NCBI GenBank assembly: GCA_041940025.1
Contig: JBGTSY010000002.1
Location: 310,001 to 374,000, forward strand
Source of the DNA: UBA5859 sp041940025
Lineage (GTDB): Bacteria > Pseudomonadota > Gammaproteobacteria > UBA5859
Direction of reading: 5' to 3'
Length of the DNA stretch: 64,000 bases
This document shows positions 44,112-54,047 of this stretch, piece after piece. The stretch's first letter is position 1; each line of letters opens with the position of its first letter. The translations under genes were made by a program, and so were the position numbers. The notes under the pieces are model-generated. The model had not been told where the DNA came from, searched no databases, and saw nothing but the letters and a program-made list of their open reading frames with translations.

Positions 44112-46906
44112 GGTGGGTTCCGGTGGGTATGAGTGTTAGCGAGTGTCTGCACGACGAGCGTATGCTCCAGTTTAAGTTGATTGACTAATCGTATGATCTC
44201 CGATTCCTCTAATTGATGCACATTCAATTCCAGTTGGTCACAGATATGGGCTAACTTTAGTGCGCCTAAGTGGGCGCTGCTGGATTTTAACGAATGTGCA
44301 CTTTGAGATAATTCATCGAGCTGTTTGGATTCAGCCTGGCGAACAATTGAGTTGACCATCTCTTCGCTGTGTGGGATATAAAGTTCTTTTAGCCTGTAAA
44401 AGGTATCTATATTGGGTGAACTGTGCAAATGTTTTAAGGACTCAACAATCGTCCAATCCAGGGTAGGTATGGCTTTTCCACTTTCTAATCGATTTATTCC
44501 TAACCAATATTTTATTTTGTTTGCTAGCTCAATGATACTAAAGGGTTTGCCAATATGGTCATTCATGCCAGCGGATAGACACGCTTGACGCCCTTCTTCT
44601 AATACGTTTGCAGTCAGCGCAATGATAGGAATGGACTTGGAAGCGGAATCATTATGTTGTGCTTCCCATTGCCGGATCCTTTGAGTGGCGGTATATCCGT
44701 CTACCATCGGCATTTGGCAATCCATTAGCAATAGATCATATCGGTTTGTTTTGTATTCTTCGATGGCATCTCTACCGTTTTCAACCACGGTGCAGGTGCA
44801 GCCAATCGTAGCGAGTAGTTCTGCCACCAAAGATTGATTGACTGGGTTGTCCTCTGCGACCAATATATGGGCGTTCATACTATCGAGATTTAATAAGGCA
44901 TTAGCAGAGTGCCGTCTAGTGTCACTATTAGTGGATAGTTTCTCTAGGTGTTCACCTAAAGTTGCGTAGTGAATCGGCATTGGCAGGGTTAATAAATGAG
45001 GCCATTTTTTCAGTAGCTGCTTAATAGCCACCTTTGTACCTACATAAGTGATCGGGTTGTGTTCTAGATCAGGAAGAGGCGGTTGGCGCAACTGCGATAG
45101 TAAAATATCGCGATCGTTTATGCCTATTTCGTAAATGATCGTTGGATTTCTCTCTGAGTGTCTGTGTAGTCGTTCAATCGTGGATGTGTTGGGATGAAGT
45201 ACAGATGCAAAATGTCTATTTTGCCGTATGCACCACTGTTGTAGAACATTTAGAGTTCTTTGACTCTGTCCGATAAATAAAATTTGATCTTTTCTAACTG
45301 GCGTGATTTGACGGATATCTGTATTTTTATTAGATTTTTCTAGAATACATGAAAATTCAAAAATAGAACCCGTGGGTTGTTTTTGTCGTGCAGTAATTTT
45401 ACCGCCCATGAGTTCGACAAGTTTTCGACAAATTGCCAATCCCAGTCCCGTGCCTCCATATTGTCTGCTGATAGAACTGTCGGCTTGTGAAAAAAGTTCA
45501 AAAATACGTTGATGCTGTTCTGTCGAAATGCCAATGCCGGAATCTGCAACAGTACAAATGAGTTTAACTTGCGAGTCGACAGCTTGTTGATGACGAACTG
45601 TCAACACAACATGACCGTCATTGGTGAACTTAACAGCATTGCTGAGTAGATTCACGATCACTTGGCATAGCCGTGTCGGATCCCCAATGAGAATTGGGGG
45701 CACATCTGCGTCAACAAGATAACTTAATTCCAGCATTTTTTTATCGGCATGCGGTTGAATAAGATCGATTGTTTTGGCTAACTCAGAGAGTAGGTCAAAT
45801 TCAATCTGTTCTAGTTCTAATTTTCCAGCTTCTATTTTAGAAATATCCAGTATATCGTTGAGGATAGCCAGTAGGTTTTGACCGGAGCGCTGAACGGTTT
45901 CAACATACTGTCGCTGTTTTTCAGATAACTCTGTGGTTAAAAGAAGTTCAGCCATGCCTAGTACACCATGCATTGGTGTACGTATTTCATGACTCATATT
46001 AGCCAAGAACTGTGATTTGGTTTGGTTGGCAGTATCCGCATCAATCATCGCTTTTTCTAATCGGAGAATAGTTTGCTCTAAGGCACGATTGACATCGATT
46101 AATTCCTCTGTTTGTCTGTCAACTTCCTGCTGTAAATAGATCTGTTGTGTCGATAATCTTTGATCTCGAGCACTGATTTGTTCTAACATTTCATTCAGTC
46201 CATCTGCAAGATGTCCAAATTCATCCTCTCTGACTTTATCCGCACGTAAACTAAAATCGTTGTTGTCGGAGATAGTATCCATGAGTGACATTAAATTTCG
46301 CACGGGATTCGTAATAATGCGCTGAAAAAAAAGGGACAAAGCAAACGCAATTAATATTGAGATGAGAAATACGATTATTAAAAGAGAGACATGACGCCAT
46401 TGCTGATCACGCAGAATATCCAGGCTGGCTTGAATTAAAAGTGTGCCGATTCGCTCATCGTTAAGTATGACAGGGTAATTGACTATAAGTGAATTGTCAG
46501 AGATAAAGGTGTGTTTGTCTGGTGTGAACTTATAGGAATCGACTAATAGATCAGATTTATTATTTGAAATATGGGTTGTAGTACTTGTGTCAGACTGATA
46601 AGCGCCTAATAGTGTGTGTTCTATCGTAAACATCTTCGCCGCTACAATGTTTTTGTCTCTAGAAAGCGCCTCAAGCACGTCCTTTATCGCGCTGATGTCT
46701 TCGAACAGAACTGCGGATGTACTATTATGTGCGGTCACAGCGGCTAGCGTTTCGACATCCGTAATCAGGTGATCACGAGCAGTAATATAATTGGAACTTA
46801 ACAACAGAACGCCACTCAAAAATAAAGTAGAGGCGCTGACAAGTACAATAATAGTAGTGAGTTTAAATGGAAGAGAGGTGCGTTTTATCCAATCGGTCAA
46901 TTTCAT
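44108..46906 (-). CDS. CHASE8-like hybrid sensor histidine kinase with REC and Hpt
   Basis: 932 residues. Two membrane segments (about 15-38 and 172-195) flank a periplasmic CHASE8-like sensor; HAMP about 196-250; coiled coil; HisKA with His306 (SHEIRTPMHG); HATPase about 410-525 (NLLSNAVKF, DSGIGI, GGTGLGLAI); a REC domain (about 660-790, LLMDCQMPM); and a C-terminal Hpt domain with a phosphorylatable His in SAHSLKSSS. This is a BarA-like phosphorelay. It overlaps the c-di-GMP gene by 4 bases and yfiR-like gene by 4 bases, forming one operon. Confidence 0.93.
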   Translation of the reverse strand: MKLTDWIKRTSLPFKLTTIIVLVSASTLFLSGVLLLSSNYITARDHLITDVETLAAVTAHNSTSAVLFEDISAIKDVLEALSRDKNIVAAKMFTIEHTLLGAYQSDTSTTTHISNNKSDLLVDSYKFTPDKHTFISDNSLIVNYPVILNDERIGTLLIQASLDILRDQQWRHVSLLIIVFLISILIAFALSLFFQRIITNPVRNLMSLMDTISDNNDFSLRADKVREDEFGHLADGLNEMLEQISARDQRLSTQQIYLQQEVDRQTEELIDVNRALEQTILRLEKAMIDADTANQTKSQFLANMSHEIRTPMHGVLGMAELLLTTELSEKQRQYVETVQRSGQNLLAILNDILDISKIEAGKLELEQIEFDLLSELAKTIDLIQPHADKKMLELSYLVDADVPPILIGDPTRLCQVIVNLLSNAVKFTNDGHVVLTVRHQQAVDSQVKLICTVADSGIGISTEQHQRIFELFSQADSSISRQYGGTGLGLAICRKLVELMGGKITARQKQPTGSIFEFSCILEKSNKNTDIRQITPVRKDQILFIGQSQRTLNVLQQWCIRQNRHFASVLHPNTSTIERLHRHSERNPTIIYEIGINDRDILLSQLRQPPLPDLEHNPITYVGTKVAIKQLLKKWPHLLTLPMPIHYATLGEHLEKLSTNSDTRRHSANALLNLDSMNAHILVAEDNPVNQSLVAELLATIGCTCTVVENGRDAIEEYKTNRYDLLLMDCQMPMVDGYTATQRIRQWEAQHNDSASKSIPIIALTANVLEEGRQACLSAGMNDHIGKPFSIIELANKIKYWLGINRLESGKAIPTLDWTIVESLKHLHSSPNIDTFYRLKELYIPHSEEMVNSIVRQAESKQLDELSQSAHSLKSSSAHLGALKLAHICDQLELNVHQLEESEIIRLVNQLKLEHTLVVQTLANTHTHRNPP

Positions 46907-47472
46907 GGCATGCCCTCATGAATGGATTGTGCAGACTTCAATAGTTGTGAACTAAGCACCAAACGACTCTTTTTTGCCGACTGGAGATTGATATCAAACT
47001 GAAAGTTGTTGCCCACTTGGGACAGTTCAATCATCCCACCTGAAGCAGCAAAACCAGATTGACTGCTGACGGTTAATATTGGCCAATTCCGCGTTGCTTC
47101 AATGAGGTTAACCATTTGTCGTTGCGGTGTGGCAGCGCTAATATAAAGTAGATGGCAATCACTTAATGTCGAATGGATTGAAATCGACTGAGATAAAATG
47201 TGATGACCGTTGACTATTTTATTCTTAGAATTGTCGATGAGGTGATGAATCTGATGTGCGTTGAAAAAGCAAAAATGGATGTGTTCACCAGGTAGGAGGT
47301 TCACCTCGTCAGGCCAAGTGGTGAAACGCGCAAAATTGATAATGTACGCCGCACGAAGGATGTCGGGATTGGCTTGCTTGGTGATTTTATCCGCGGCAAA
47401 ACTGTATTCCGTCAACAGCCAAATACAGGCCAGTGAGAACCACAAACGGTATGAGTGTCGGATCACCTGCAA
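46903..47472 (-). CDS. YfiR-family periplasmic regulator
   Basis: 189 residues. Signal peptide about 1-26; YfiR/DUF4154 domain about 35-180 (ILRAAYIINFARFTTWPDEV and a later SQSGFAASGGMIELSQVGN stretch). YfiR of Pseudomonas represses the CHASE8-HAMP-GGDEF protein YfiN in the periplasm. Here it is coupled by a 4-base overlap to a CHASE8-like kinase instead of a diguanylate cyclase, suggesting that it controls that kinase. Confidence 0.87.
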   Translation of the reverse strand: MQVIRHSYRLWFSLACIWLLTEYSFAADKITKQANPDILRAAYIINFARFTTWPDEVNLLPGEHIHFCFFNAHQIHHLIDNSKNKIVNGHHILSQSISIHSTLSDCHLLYISAATPQRQMVNLIEATRNWPILTVSSQSGFAASGGMIELSQVGNNFQFDINLQSAKKSRLVLSSQLLKSAQSIHEGMP

Positions 47473-48307
47473 TTTGTCTCCCTCTTGGATGTGTGGGTTG
47501 CGATCCTATTGGTCGTTATGAAACCTGACGTGGGAATTTGAATTTTAGTGCGTTATCACCCTCAATTTTCTTGATGAGAAAACAGAGCAACCCATTGGGT
47601 TCAAAGTCATCATTGAGGGTGACCAGTAAATAAACTTAGCATTTTTTCAGTAAAAAGGGCAGATGCTTCACTCAGGGTATGTGATAACACTATGATTATA
47701 AATATAATTATTGAGAGTGTATGAGTCCATTCGCCGATGTGGGCAGCATCTTCTCAGTCCGCTTATCGGATCCAACTCAGTTGAACGTATTCGCCGTAAG
47801 GTTGCCTACTTGAGTGCTACGCGAGAGAGAAAATGGCGACTTTTTTGAAAGTCCATTGACAGGTTGTTCATTGCCAGGTACTTGCCCTAGCTCGCGGCCG
47901 GTTTCCCGAGCAGGAACGCCGCTGTCTGCCAGCGGTGTTCCAGAGCCCACCTTGAGTGCATCGATCTAGAGTCGAGCCAATTTTGGTGTGTCATCAGTTT
48001 AAGTGTGACAGCAGTACATGGCAGCCGAAAGGGGGCAGGCGTGCGTCCGGGCCCGTTAGCTCTGTCTATTCTGCCGGTTTGCCTGATTTCTCCCACTCTC
48101 TCAGTCAATGGTGTCTGTAGTCACACGGCTGAGAACTCGGCGTCTGACTCAGATGGGACATTCAAAGACTGCGTCACCCACTGTTCGATGCTCATGGTGA
48201 GAGGCAAAATGGAGAGGATACCTTGCCATTTATGATTGAATTTGTACAATTCACACCCAAATTCTGGTTCCGAATATAATCTTGCTATCAATTATGGGGT
48301 ATTGAAT
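47473..48307. other. Gene-poor region upstream of htpG
   Basis: 835 bases. A perfect inverted repeat TCACCCTCAAT (47556-47566) / ATTGAGGGTGA (47612-47622) is present. On the minus strand 47516-47635 reads VTLNDDFEPNGLLCFLIKK, a plausible broken gene end, and an upstream frame continues it after a shift. Other frames (47887-48108, 48005-48235) have no support. A TATAAT lies at about 48276, 30 bases before the htpG start. Confidence 0.4.
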
Positions 48308-50209
48308 ATGAGTCCGACAACCAACAAAGAGACACTTGGTTTTCAGTCAGAAGTGAAACAAATTCTGCACTTGATGATCCACTCATTGTATAGCAATAAA
48401 GAGATCTTTTTGCGTGAGCTGATTTCAAATGCCTCTGATGCCGCTGAAAAACTACGATTTGAAGCATTGAACAACCATGACTTATATGAAGGTGAGGAAG
48501 GACTGGAAATACTCATAGACTACGATAAGGAGAATCGAATTCTCAGAATTTCTGATAATGGGATTGGCATGAGTCGCCAAGAGGTGATAGACAATATTGG
48601 CACCATTGCGAAATCGGGAACCAAATCTTTTCTCGAACAGTTAACGGGTGATGCGGCAAAAGATTCTCAATTGATAGGCCAATTCGGCGTCGGATTTTAC
48701 TCCACCTTTATCGTCGCCGATGAAGTGACATTAGAAACCAGGCGTGCAGGATTGCCAGCCTCTGAGGGGGTACGTTGGGTGTCAAAGGGAGAAGGTGAAT
48801 ACACCTTAGAGGCCATCGATAAGCCGGTAAGAGGGACCTGTGTGACTGTGTCCTTGAAGGAAGGGGAGGAAGAATTTCTAGATGGCTTGACACTGCGCCA
48901 CATCATCAAAAAATATTCAGACCATATTAATCTGCCCATTAGGTTACCCAAAGAATCGCTTTCTGAAGAGGAAGAGACAACCGAAGGAGAGTTGGAAACA
49001 GTTAATCAGGCTAACGCACTTTGGACGTTGCCTAAGAGTGACATCAGCGACGAAGAGTATCAAAATTTCTATAAGATGATGGCTCATGACTTTGAAGCCC
49101 CTCTGGCGTGGACCCACAATCGCGTTGAGGGCAAGTTGGAGTACACTTATCTATTGTATATTCCCAGCCGCGCACCCTTTGATCTCTATGAAGTAGAACG
49201 TCAACAAGGCGTCAAGCTATACGTGAATCGGGTATTTATCTTAGAAGATAAAGAACATTTAATGCCCCGGTATTTACGGTTTGTTCGCGGCGTATTTGAT
49301 TCAAGTGATCTCCCTCTAAACGTGTCTCGAGAGATATTACAACAAAATAAAGCCGTCGATACGATGCGCGCCGGTGCGGTGAAAAAGATACTTTCAGTAT
49401 TGGAACGCATGGCAGAAAATGATGCAGACACCTATCAAAAATTTTGGGATCAGTTTGGTAAGGTGATTAAAGAAGGACCGTCGGAAGATTTTTCTAATAA
49501 AGAACAGATTGCCAACCTGTTACGATTTGCTTCCACCCATAACGATGGTCCCGCACAGACGGTGTCGCTAAAGGATTATCTCTCCCGAATGCAGGAAGGA
49601 CAGGAAGCGATCTACTATATTACTTCGGATAGTTTCATCGCCGGCAAAAATAGTCCCCACCTAGAGGTGTTTCGTAAGAAAGGCATAGAGGTTCTGATTT
49701 TGTCGGACTCTGTTGATGAGTGGATGACGAGTCATTTGACTGAGTTTGACGGCCACTCAATTAGTTCCGTGGCTCGTGGTGAGCTGGGGCTGGAGAACTT
49801 GGAATCCGACAGCGAAAAAGAGCAGAAAGAGAAGGCAGAAGAAGAGCTAAAGGATGTGCTCACACGCATTAAAGATCAGTTACAGGAAAAGGTCGAAGAG
49901 GTTCGTTTTACCAGCCGGCTCACTCAGTCTCCTGCCTGTCTGGTGGTGGGAGAGCGCGATATGAGCATGAATCTGGAGCGTATGTTGAAAGCGGCCGGTC
50001 ACGATGTGCCTCATGTGAAACCGGTATTAGAGGTCAATCCCACTCACCCGATGGTTAAACAGTTAGCGGACGAACAGAGTGAAGAACGTTTCCACGATTG
50101 GAGCTTGGTGCTATTTGAACAGGCGTTGCTCAGTGAAGGTGGGCAGTTAGAAGATCCAGCGACCTTTGTTCACCGGCTAAATAGCTTACTATTTCAGATG
50201 GTGAGTTAA
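48308..50209 (+). CDS. htpG: Chaperone protein HtpG (Hsp90)
   Basis: 633 residues from the ATG at 48308; relatives begin with ETLGFQSEVKQILHLMIHSLYSNKEIFLRELI soon after the start. The N-terminal GHKL ATPase has NASDAAEKLRF, DNGIGM and GQFGVGFYS; middle and dimerisation domains follow to the end. It folds and protects proteins under stress. No sigma-32 box was recognised, so heat control cannot be confirmed. Alone. Confidence 0.97.
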   Translation: MSPTTNKETLGFQSEVKQILHLMIHSLYSNKEIFLRELISNASDAAEKLRFEALNNHDLYEGEEGLEILIDYDKENRILRISDNGIGMSRQEVIDNIGTIAKSGTKSFLEQLTGDAAKDSQLIGQFGVGFYSTFIVADEVTLETRRAGLPASEGVRWVSKGEGEYTLEAIDKPVRGTCVTVSLKEGEEEFLDGLTLRHIIKKYSDHINLPIRLPKESLSEEEETTEGELETVNQANALWTLPKSDISDEEYQNFYKMMAHDFEAPLAWTHNRVEGKLEYTYLLYIPSRAPFDLYEVERQQGVKLYVNRVFILEDKEHLMPRYLRFVRGVFDSSDLPLNVSREILQQNKAVDTMRAGAVKKILSVLERMAENDADTYQKFWDQFGKVIKEGPSEDFSNKEQIANLLRFASTHNDGPAQTVSLKDYLSRMQEGQEAIYYITSDSFIAGKNSPHLEVFRKKGIEVLILSDSVDEWMTSHLTEFDGHSISSVARGELGLENLESDSEKEQKEKAEEELKDVLTRIKDQLQEKVEEVRFTSRLTQSPACLVVGERDMSMNLERMLKAAGHDVPHVKPVLEVNPTHPMVKQLADEQSEERFHDWSLVLFEQALLSEGGQLEDPATFVHRLNSLLFQMVS

Positions 50210-50321
50210 TTTGCCAGCCACCATCGGGCGTATTAGGGATATGTGCGATCCACTCATTTGAAATCAGTAGTGGAAAAATCAGTGGCAGGCGAACAGGGTT
50301 GTACCGCCTGAACCCAACGTC

Positions 50322-51092
50322 TTAACGGCAGACGCCCATGGATCCCAGTCTGCAACGTTTATAATCTGTCCAGATGGTGCTGCTGAGATCGGCACCATTC
50401 ACTTCAACGTTGACAAAATTGGCATCGCTAAAGTTGGCTTTGCTTAAATCCGCGTTTTGAAATTGCACGTTCACTAGCTCGCTGTTTTTAAAACTGGCGC
50501 CAGAGAGATCAGCACCGGTGAAGTTAACATTTTCCAGCACGCTGTCGTCAAAGTTTAGTTGTGTTGCACTGGCAGAAATAAACGCTGAATTGCTGATCTG
50601 CGTACGCTCGAACTGGCTGTTATCTAAAATGGCATGACTGAAGTCTGCGCCTTTAATGGTGACGTTGTAGAAAACAGCCGCGTTTAACGACGCGTGCTGG
50701 AACGAAGTGTTATTAATTATCGCCCGATTAAATCTGCTCTTCGACATCAGACTTTCAACAAACTCCACCCGATCAAACTGGGCATTACTAAAAGCAGATC
50801 GACGAAGGCGGCTTTTGGAGAACTTGGTGTCGCTGATGGTACTATGTGAAAAATCTACATCGTTCATCACCGCGCCAGTGAAATCAGCCGATTTTATTTG
50901 CGCACGTTGCAATGCTGCCGCATTCAGAGATTGCCCACTATAGTCCACCTGTTCCAGTACACAATTAGACCAGACCACTTGCGGTGCCGGAAGATCTTCG
51001 CACGCGGCTCTCAATGATCCGGGCAGGATACAGTATGCTAAAGCAGAAAATGCAATAATTAAATTTGGTAACTTCCTGTTATATAAGACCAT
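50322..51092 (-). CDS. Secreted pentapeptide-repeat protein
   Basis: 256 residues. Signal peptide about 1-29 (cleavage near LRA-ACED). From about 50 to 235 there are about 35 tandem pentapeptides of the A(D/N)(L/F)xx type (for example ADLSGASFKNSEL), which fold into a right-handed quadrilateral beta-helix. A CxxxxxxxC pair closes the C-terminus, and another Cys pair sits at the N-terminus. Most pentapeptide proteins are cytosolic; this one is exported. Function unknown. Confidence 0.8.
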   Translation of the reverse strand: MVLYNRKLPNLIIAFSALAYCILPGSLRAACEDLPAPQVVWSNCVLEQVDYSGQSLNAAALQRAQIKSADFTGAVMNDVDFSHSTISDTKFSKSRLRRSAFSNAQFDRVEFVESLMSKSRFNRAIINNTSFQHASLNAAVFYNVTIKGADFSHAILDNSQFERTQISNSAFISASATQLNFDDSVLENVNFTGADLSGASFKNSELVNVQFQNADLSKANFSDANFVNVEVNGADLSSTIWTDYKRCRLGSMGVCR

Positions 51093-51242
51093 AGTCTATT
51101 GTTCTCTAAAACTTATTTGCTAAAGTTTAACAATAATTTGCAAAGGATGTGGGGATCAGAATAATAAAAGTTCTATAGATGCATTCAAGAGTTAAAGTCG
51201 GCATAATGCTGCTTTTTTACGCAAAATATAAAGTATGAGATT

Positions 51243-51896
51243 ATGCGAATTGTTTTGTTAGGCGGCCCAGGTGCCGGTAAAGGTACCCAGGCGGGGTTCA
51301 TCAAAGAAAAGTGTCATATTCCACAGATCTCAACAGGGGACATGCTGCGTGCCGCTGTGAAGGCGGGTACTGCTCTGGGACAAGAGGCAAAAGCAGTGAT
51401 GGATAGAGGGGATTTGGTGTCTGATGAACTGATCCTCAATCTGGTCAAAGAACGTATTGCCCAGGATGATTGTCAGCATGGATTTTTATTTGATGGCTTC
51501 CCTCGGACTGTGCCCCAAGCGGAAGGCATGCGTGAAGCTGGTATCGATATCAATCGCGTCATAGAGATAGCAGTCGACGACAACGAGATAATTAGACGCA
51601 TGAGTGGTCGTCGCGTGCATTTAGCTTCTGGACGCACTTATCATATTGAGTTTAATCCGCCAAAAAATGAGGGCTTGGATGATGTCACCGGTGAACCACT
51701 GATTCAGCGAGAAGACGACAATGAAGAGACGGTGCGAAAACGTTTAAACGTGTATCACGAGCAAACCAGTCCACTTATCGCGTATTTTAAAGCTTGGTCC
51801 AAGGAGGCAGCCGCCAATTCTCCGAAATATTCCGTGGTGAACGGGATCGGCGGCGTGGAAGAAATCAAAGAGCGAGTTTTCGCAGCGTTAAAGTGA
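51243..51896 (+). CDS. adk: Adenylate kinase
   Basis: 217 residues. P-loop GGPGAGKGTQ at 7-16, NMP-binding region, and DGFPRTVPQAEGM near 84. The LID (about 120-160) has no zinc cysteines, as usual in gammaproteobacteria. It balances AMP, ADP and ATP. Alone, convergent with the thioesterase gene. Confidence 0.98.
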   Translation: MRIVLLGGPGAGKGTQAGFIKEKCHIPQISTGDMLRAAVKAGTALGQEAKAVMDRGDLVSDELILNLVKERIAQDDCQHGFLFDGFPRTVPQAEGMREAGIDINRVIEIAVDDNEIIRRMSGRRVHLASGRTYHIEFNPPKNEGLDDVTGEPLIQREDDNEETVRKRLNVYHEQTSPLIAYFKAWSKEAAANSPKYSVVNGIGGVEEIKERVFAALK

Positions 51897-51983
51897 GGTC
51901 TTGATAGCCAGAATAGGCGTCATTGCAGTCTTGCGAATTTTAAATCCCTGGTACTGATTCCGCTTTGAGTCAAGTATCAATCA

Positions 51984-52877
51984 TTATGATTGGGCCTTAG
52001 ATGCGATGTTCACCACTCGAAACAACAAGTGACCTTCAGCCAACAGGGTACCAGATCCTTCGCCCACCACTTGAAAGCGGCTGGCCAAACTCTCTTCAGA
52101 TTGCCACCGACCTTCACCCAATCCGTATAACTTTTCCGGTTGAGGTTCAGCGTAATAGTTGAGATGCATCGCAGTGGTAGCCGCTCGACTCGGCTCTGGT
52201 GGCAGCAAAGACCAACAGGCCATGGCACCCGAACTGTCCGCTAAGGCACCCAAAGCAGCGTTGTCAATGTTACCCTTGTCATTGAGTAGAAAGGGCTGCA
52301 TCGGTAATTCCACTATTGAGTGACTGTCTGCCATGTGTAAGACGCGCTGACCTAATGTGCTACCAAAACCTTTGGCGGCGAGCGGGGCGGAAAAGGGGCC
52401 CGGCTGCCACTCGCCGGATACATAGTTGTTGGCATCAATAGTCTTCGGCATTTTTTGTCGCTCTGAACTGGATTTATGGGGTCCGTAACGCAGAGTGACT
52501 AGAGATTTGCAGACCAGTGATTTATCTTCTGTTCGTAGGGTGACGTCGGCAAAGGCCAGCTCTCGGCCGCGCTTGAGTATGGTAGCGTTGATCACCACCG
52601 GCTCCAGCTTTGTGGTACCCGTGAATTGTACCTGTTGATCGAGTGCCTGAATTTTGAGATTCGCTTTGGGATCCAATTGAGCTTCAAGCGCGCGACGGGC
52701 AGCAATCAATGCCAATGAGACAGACGCGCCGCCATGGAGAGTGCCACCAATGTTAAGAATGGATTGCTGTGCCGGTAGAATAAGAGTCACCCCCTCCGGT
52801 GCAAAGCGCTCAATGCGTATTTTAAGAAAGGATTCAAAAGGGGAGAGTGGGGTATCGAAACTTTGGGAGACTGCCAT
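51984..52877 (-). CDS. Thioesterase-like protein with two hotdog domains
   Basis: 297 residues. The first hotdog domain is clear (about 10-140, GGTLHGGASVSLALIAARRAL and the DVTLRTED strand); the second (about 170-290) is shorter and has GFGSTLGQ and DSSGAMACWSLL. Such tandem acyl-CoA thioesterase-like proteins cleave or bind fatty acyl thioesters. AGCAGGAAA precedes the ATG. Alone. Confidence 0.72.
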   Translation of the reverse strand: MAVSQSFDTPLSPFESFLKIRIERFAPEGVTLILPAQQSILNIGGTLHGGASVSLALIAARRALEAQLDPKANLKIQALDQQVQFTGTTKLEPVVINATILKRGRELAFADVTLRTEDKSLVCKSLVTLRYGPHKSSSERQKMPKTIDANNYVSGEWQPGPFSAPLAAKGFGSTLGQRVLHMADSHSIVELPMQPFLLNDKGNIDNAALGALADSSGAMACWSLLPPEPSRAATTAMHLNYYAEPQPEKLYGLGEGRWQSEESLASRFQVVGEGSGTLLAEGHLLFRVVNIASKAQS

Positions 52878-52963
52878 TCAATTTCCTGCTACTGACTGTT
52901 GGTTGTCAAACTAATTATTCGATTTAATATTATCAACACTCTATTTTAACAGTGGAGAGAGAT

Positions 52964-53917
52964 GTGCGGGCCAGTTTTTTAGATAAATCTACGATAGATA
53001 ACGGAGATCTCTCATTCCAGCGATTAGAGCAAGAGTTGGATGAGTGCCACTATTTTGATCTCACTGCTCCGGATGAGGTGGTTGAGCGCATTCGGGCTGT
53101 GGAAGTGGTGGTGAGCAATAAGGTGTTTTTAGGCAAGGAAGTGCTGCAACAGGCAGGCGATCTCAAATTGATATGTTTGGCCGCCACTGGCATCAATAAT
53201 GTCGATCTCGATGCGGCGAAGTCGTTAAATATTACCGTCACCAATGTCACCCGCTACGCCACACCCGCCGTGGCACAACATGTATTTGCGTTAATCTTAG
53301 CATTATCCACCCGCTTGGTGGATTATCAGAAATCGGTGTTGCAGGGCGCGTGGCAAAAACATCCCTTTTTCTGTTTGTTAGATTATCCGATCACTGAATT
53401 GGCAGGCAAAACCATTGGCATTGTCGGCTATGGGGAACTGGGCCGGGCAGTGGCCAAGATAGCGAGAGCGTTTGATATGGAGGTATTGATCGCCCAACGT
53501 GCAGGTAGCAGTGATGTACTGCCAGGACGTATGCCCTTGGCACAGATGTTATCTGAAGTGGATGTGCTCAGTTTACATTGTCCGTTGGTGGAGCAGACCA
53601 GACACTTAATTGGTGCAGAGCAGCTTGCATCAATGAAACCAAATGCATTATTAATCAATACGGCGCGAGGGGCCATTGTGGATGAGGTGGCGCTCGCACA
53701 GGCATTAAGAACCCATCAAATTGCCGGAGCGGGAATTGATGTCTTGGCTGAGGAGCCGCCGGTGAATGGCAGTGTGCTAATTGATCCTTCCTTGGAAAAT
53801 CTAATAGTCACGCCACATATCGCGTGGGCCAGCTATGAAGCGAGACAAAGATTAATAGACGAAATTGCACAGAATATTCGTAGTTTTAAGTTAGGCGAGC
53901 GGCGCAATACCCTCTAG
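52964..53917 (+). CDS. D-isomer 2-hydroxyacid dehydrogenase (glycerate/hydroxypyruvate type)
   Basis: 317 residues from GTG 52964, with GGAGAGAG at a good distance; a GTG at 52952 is also in frame. NAD-binding motif GIVGYGELGRAVA; catalytic Arg in NTARGAIVDE, Glu in LAEEPP, and His in TPHIAWAS. This group reduces hydroxypyruvate or oxidises D-glycerate. Alone, next to the MBL hydrolase gene. Confidence 0.9.
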   Translation: MRASFLDKSTIDNGDLSFQRLEQELDECHYFDLTAPDEVVERIRAVEVVVSNKVFLGKEVLQQAGDLKLICLAATGINNVDLDAAKSLNITVTNVTRYATPAVAQHVFALILALSTRLVDYQKSVLQGAWQKHPFFCLLDYPITELAGKTIGIVGYGELGRAVAKIARAFDMEVLIAQRAGSSDVLPGRMPLAQMLSEVDVLSLHCPLVEQTRHLIGAEQLASMKPNALLINTARGAIVDEVALAQALRTHQIAGAGIDVLAEEPPVNGSVLIDPSLENLIVTPHIAWASYEARQRLIDEIAQNIRSFKLGERRNTL

Positions 53918-54047
53918 CATATTAAAAATATAAGTAAATGATATTAAAGAGAATAAAAAAACCTTTTCTGGTTGTCTCGCGCCAAAAACTGTAAAGTGTG
54001 GCGCAAAATAAATATCACAATCCTAATCACAACCCTCGAGAGCAGTC

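Noticed and set aside
47556..47622. 11-bp inverted repeat pair around an AT-rich centre
   Set aside because: The arms are 45 bases apart and lie in what may be the end of a broken gene; no evidence of an RNA or mobile element.
47516..47635. Broken minus-strand frame with protein-like sequence
   Set aside because: Too short and without start or family match to call a gene; noted in the intergenic entry only.
48005..48235. 76-codon frame before htpG
   Set aside because: No ribosome site, poor composition, and it overlaps the probable htpG promoter region.
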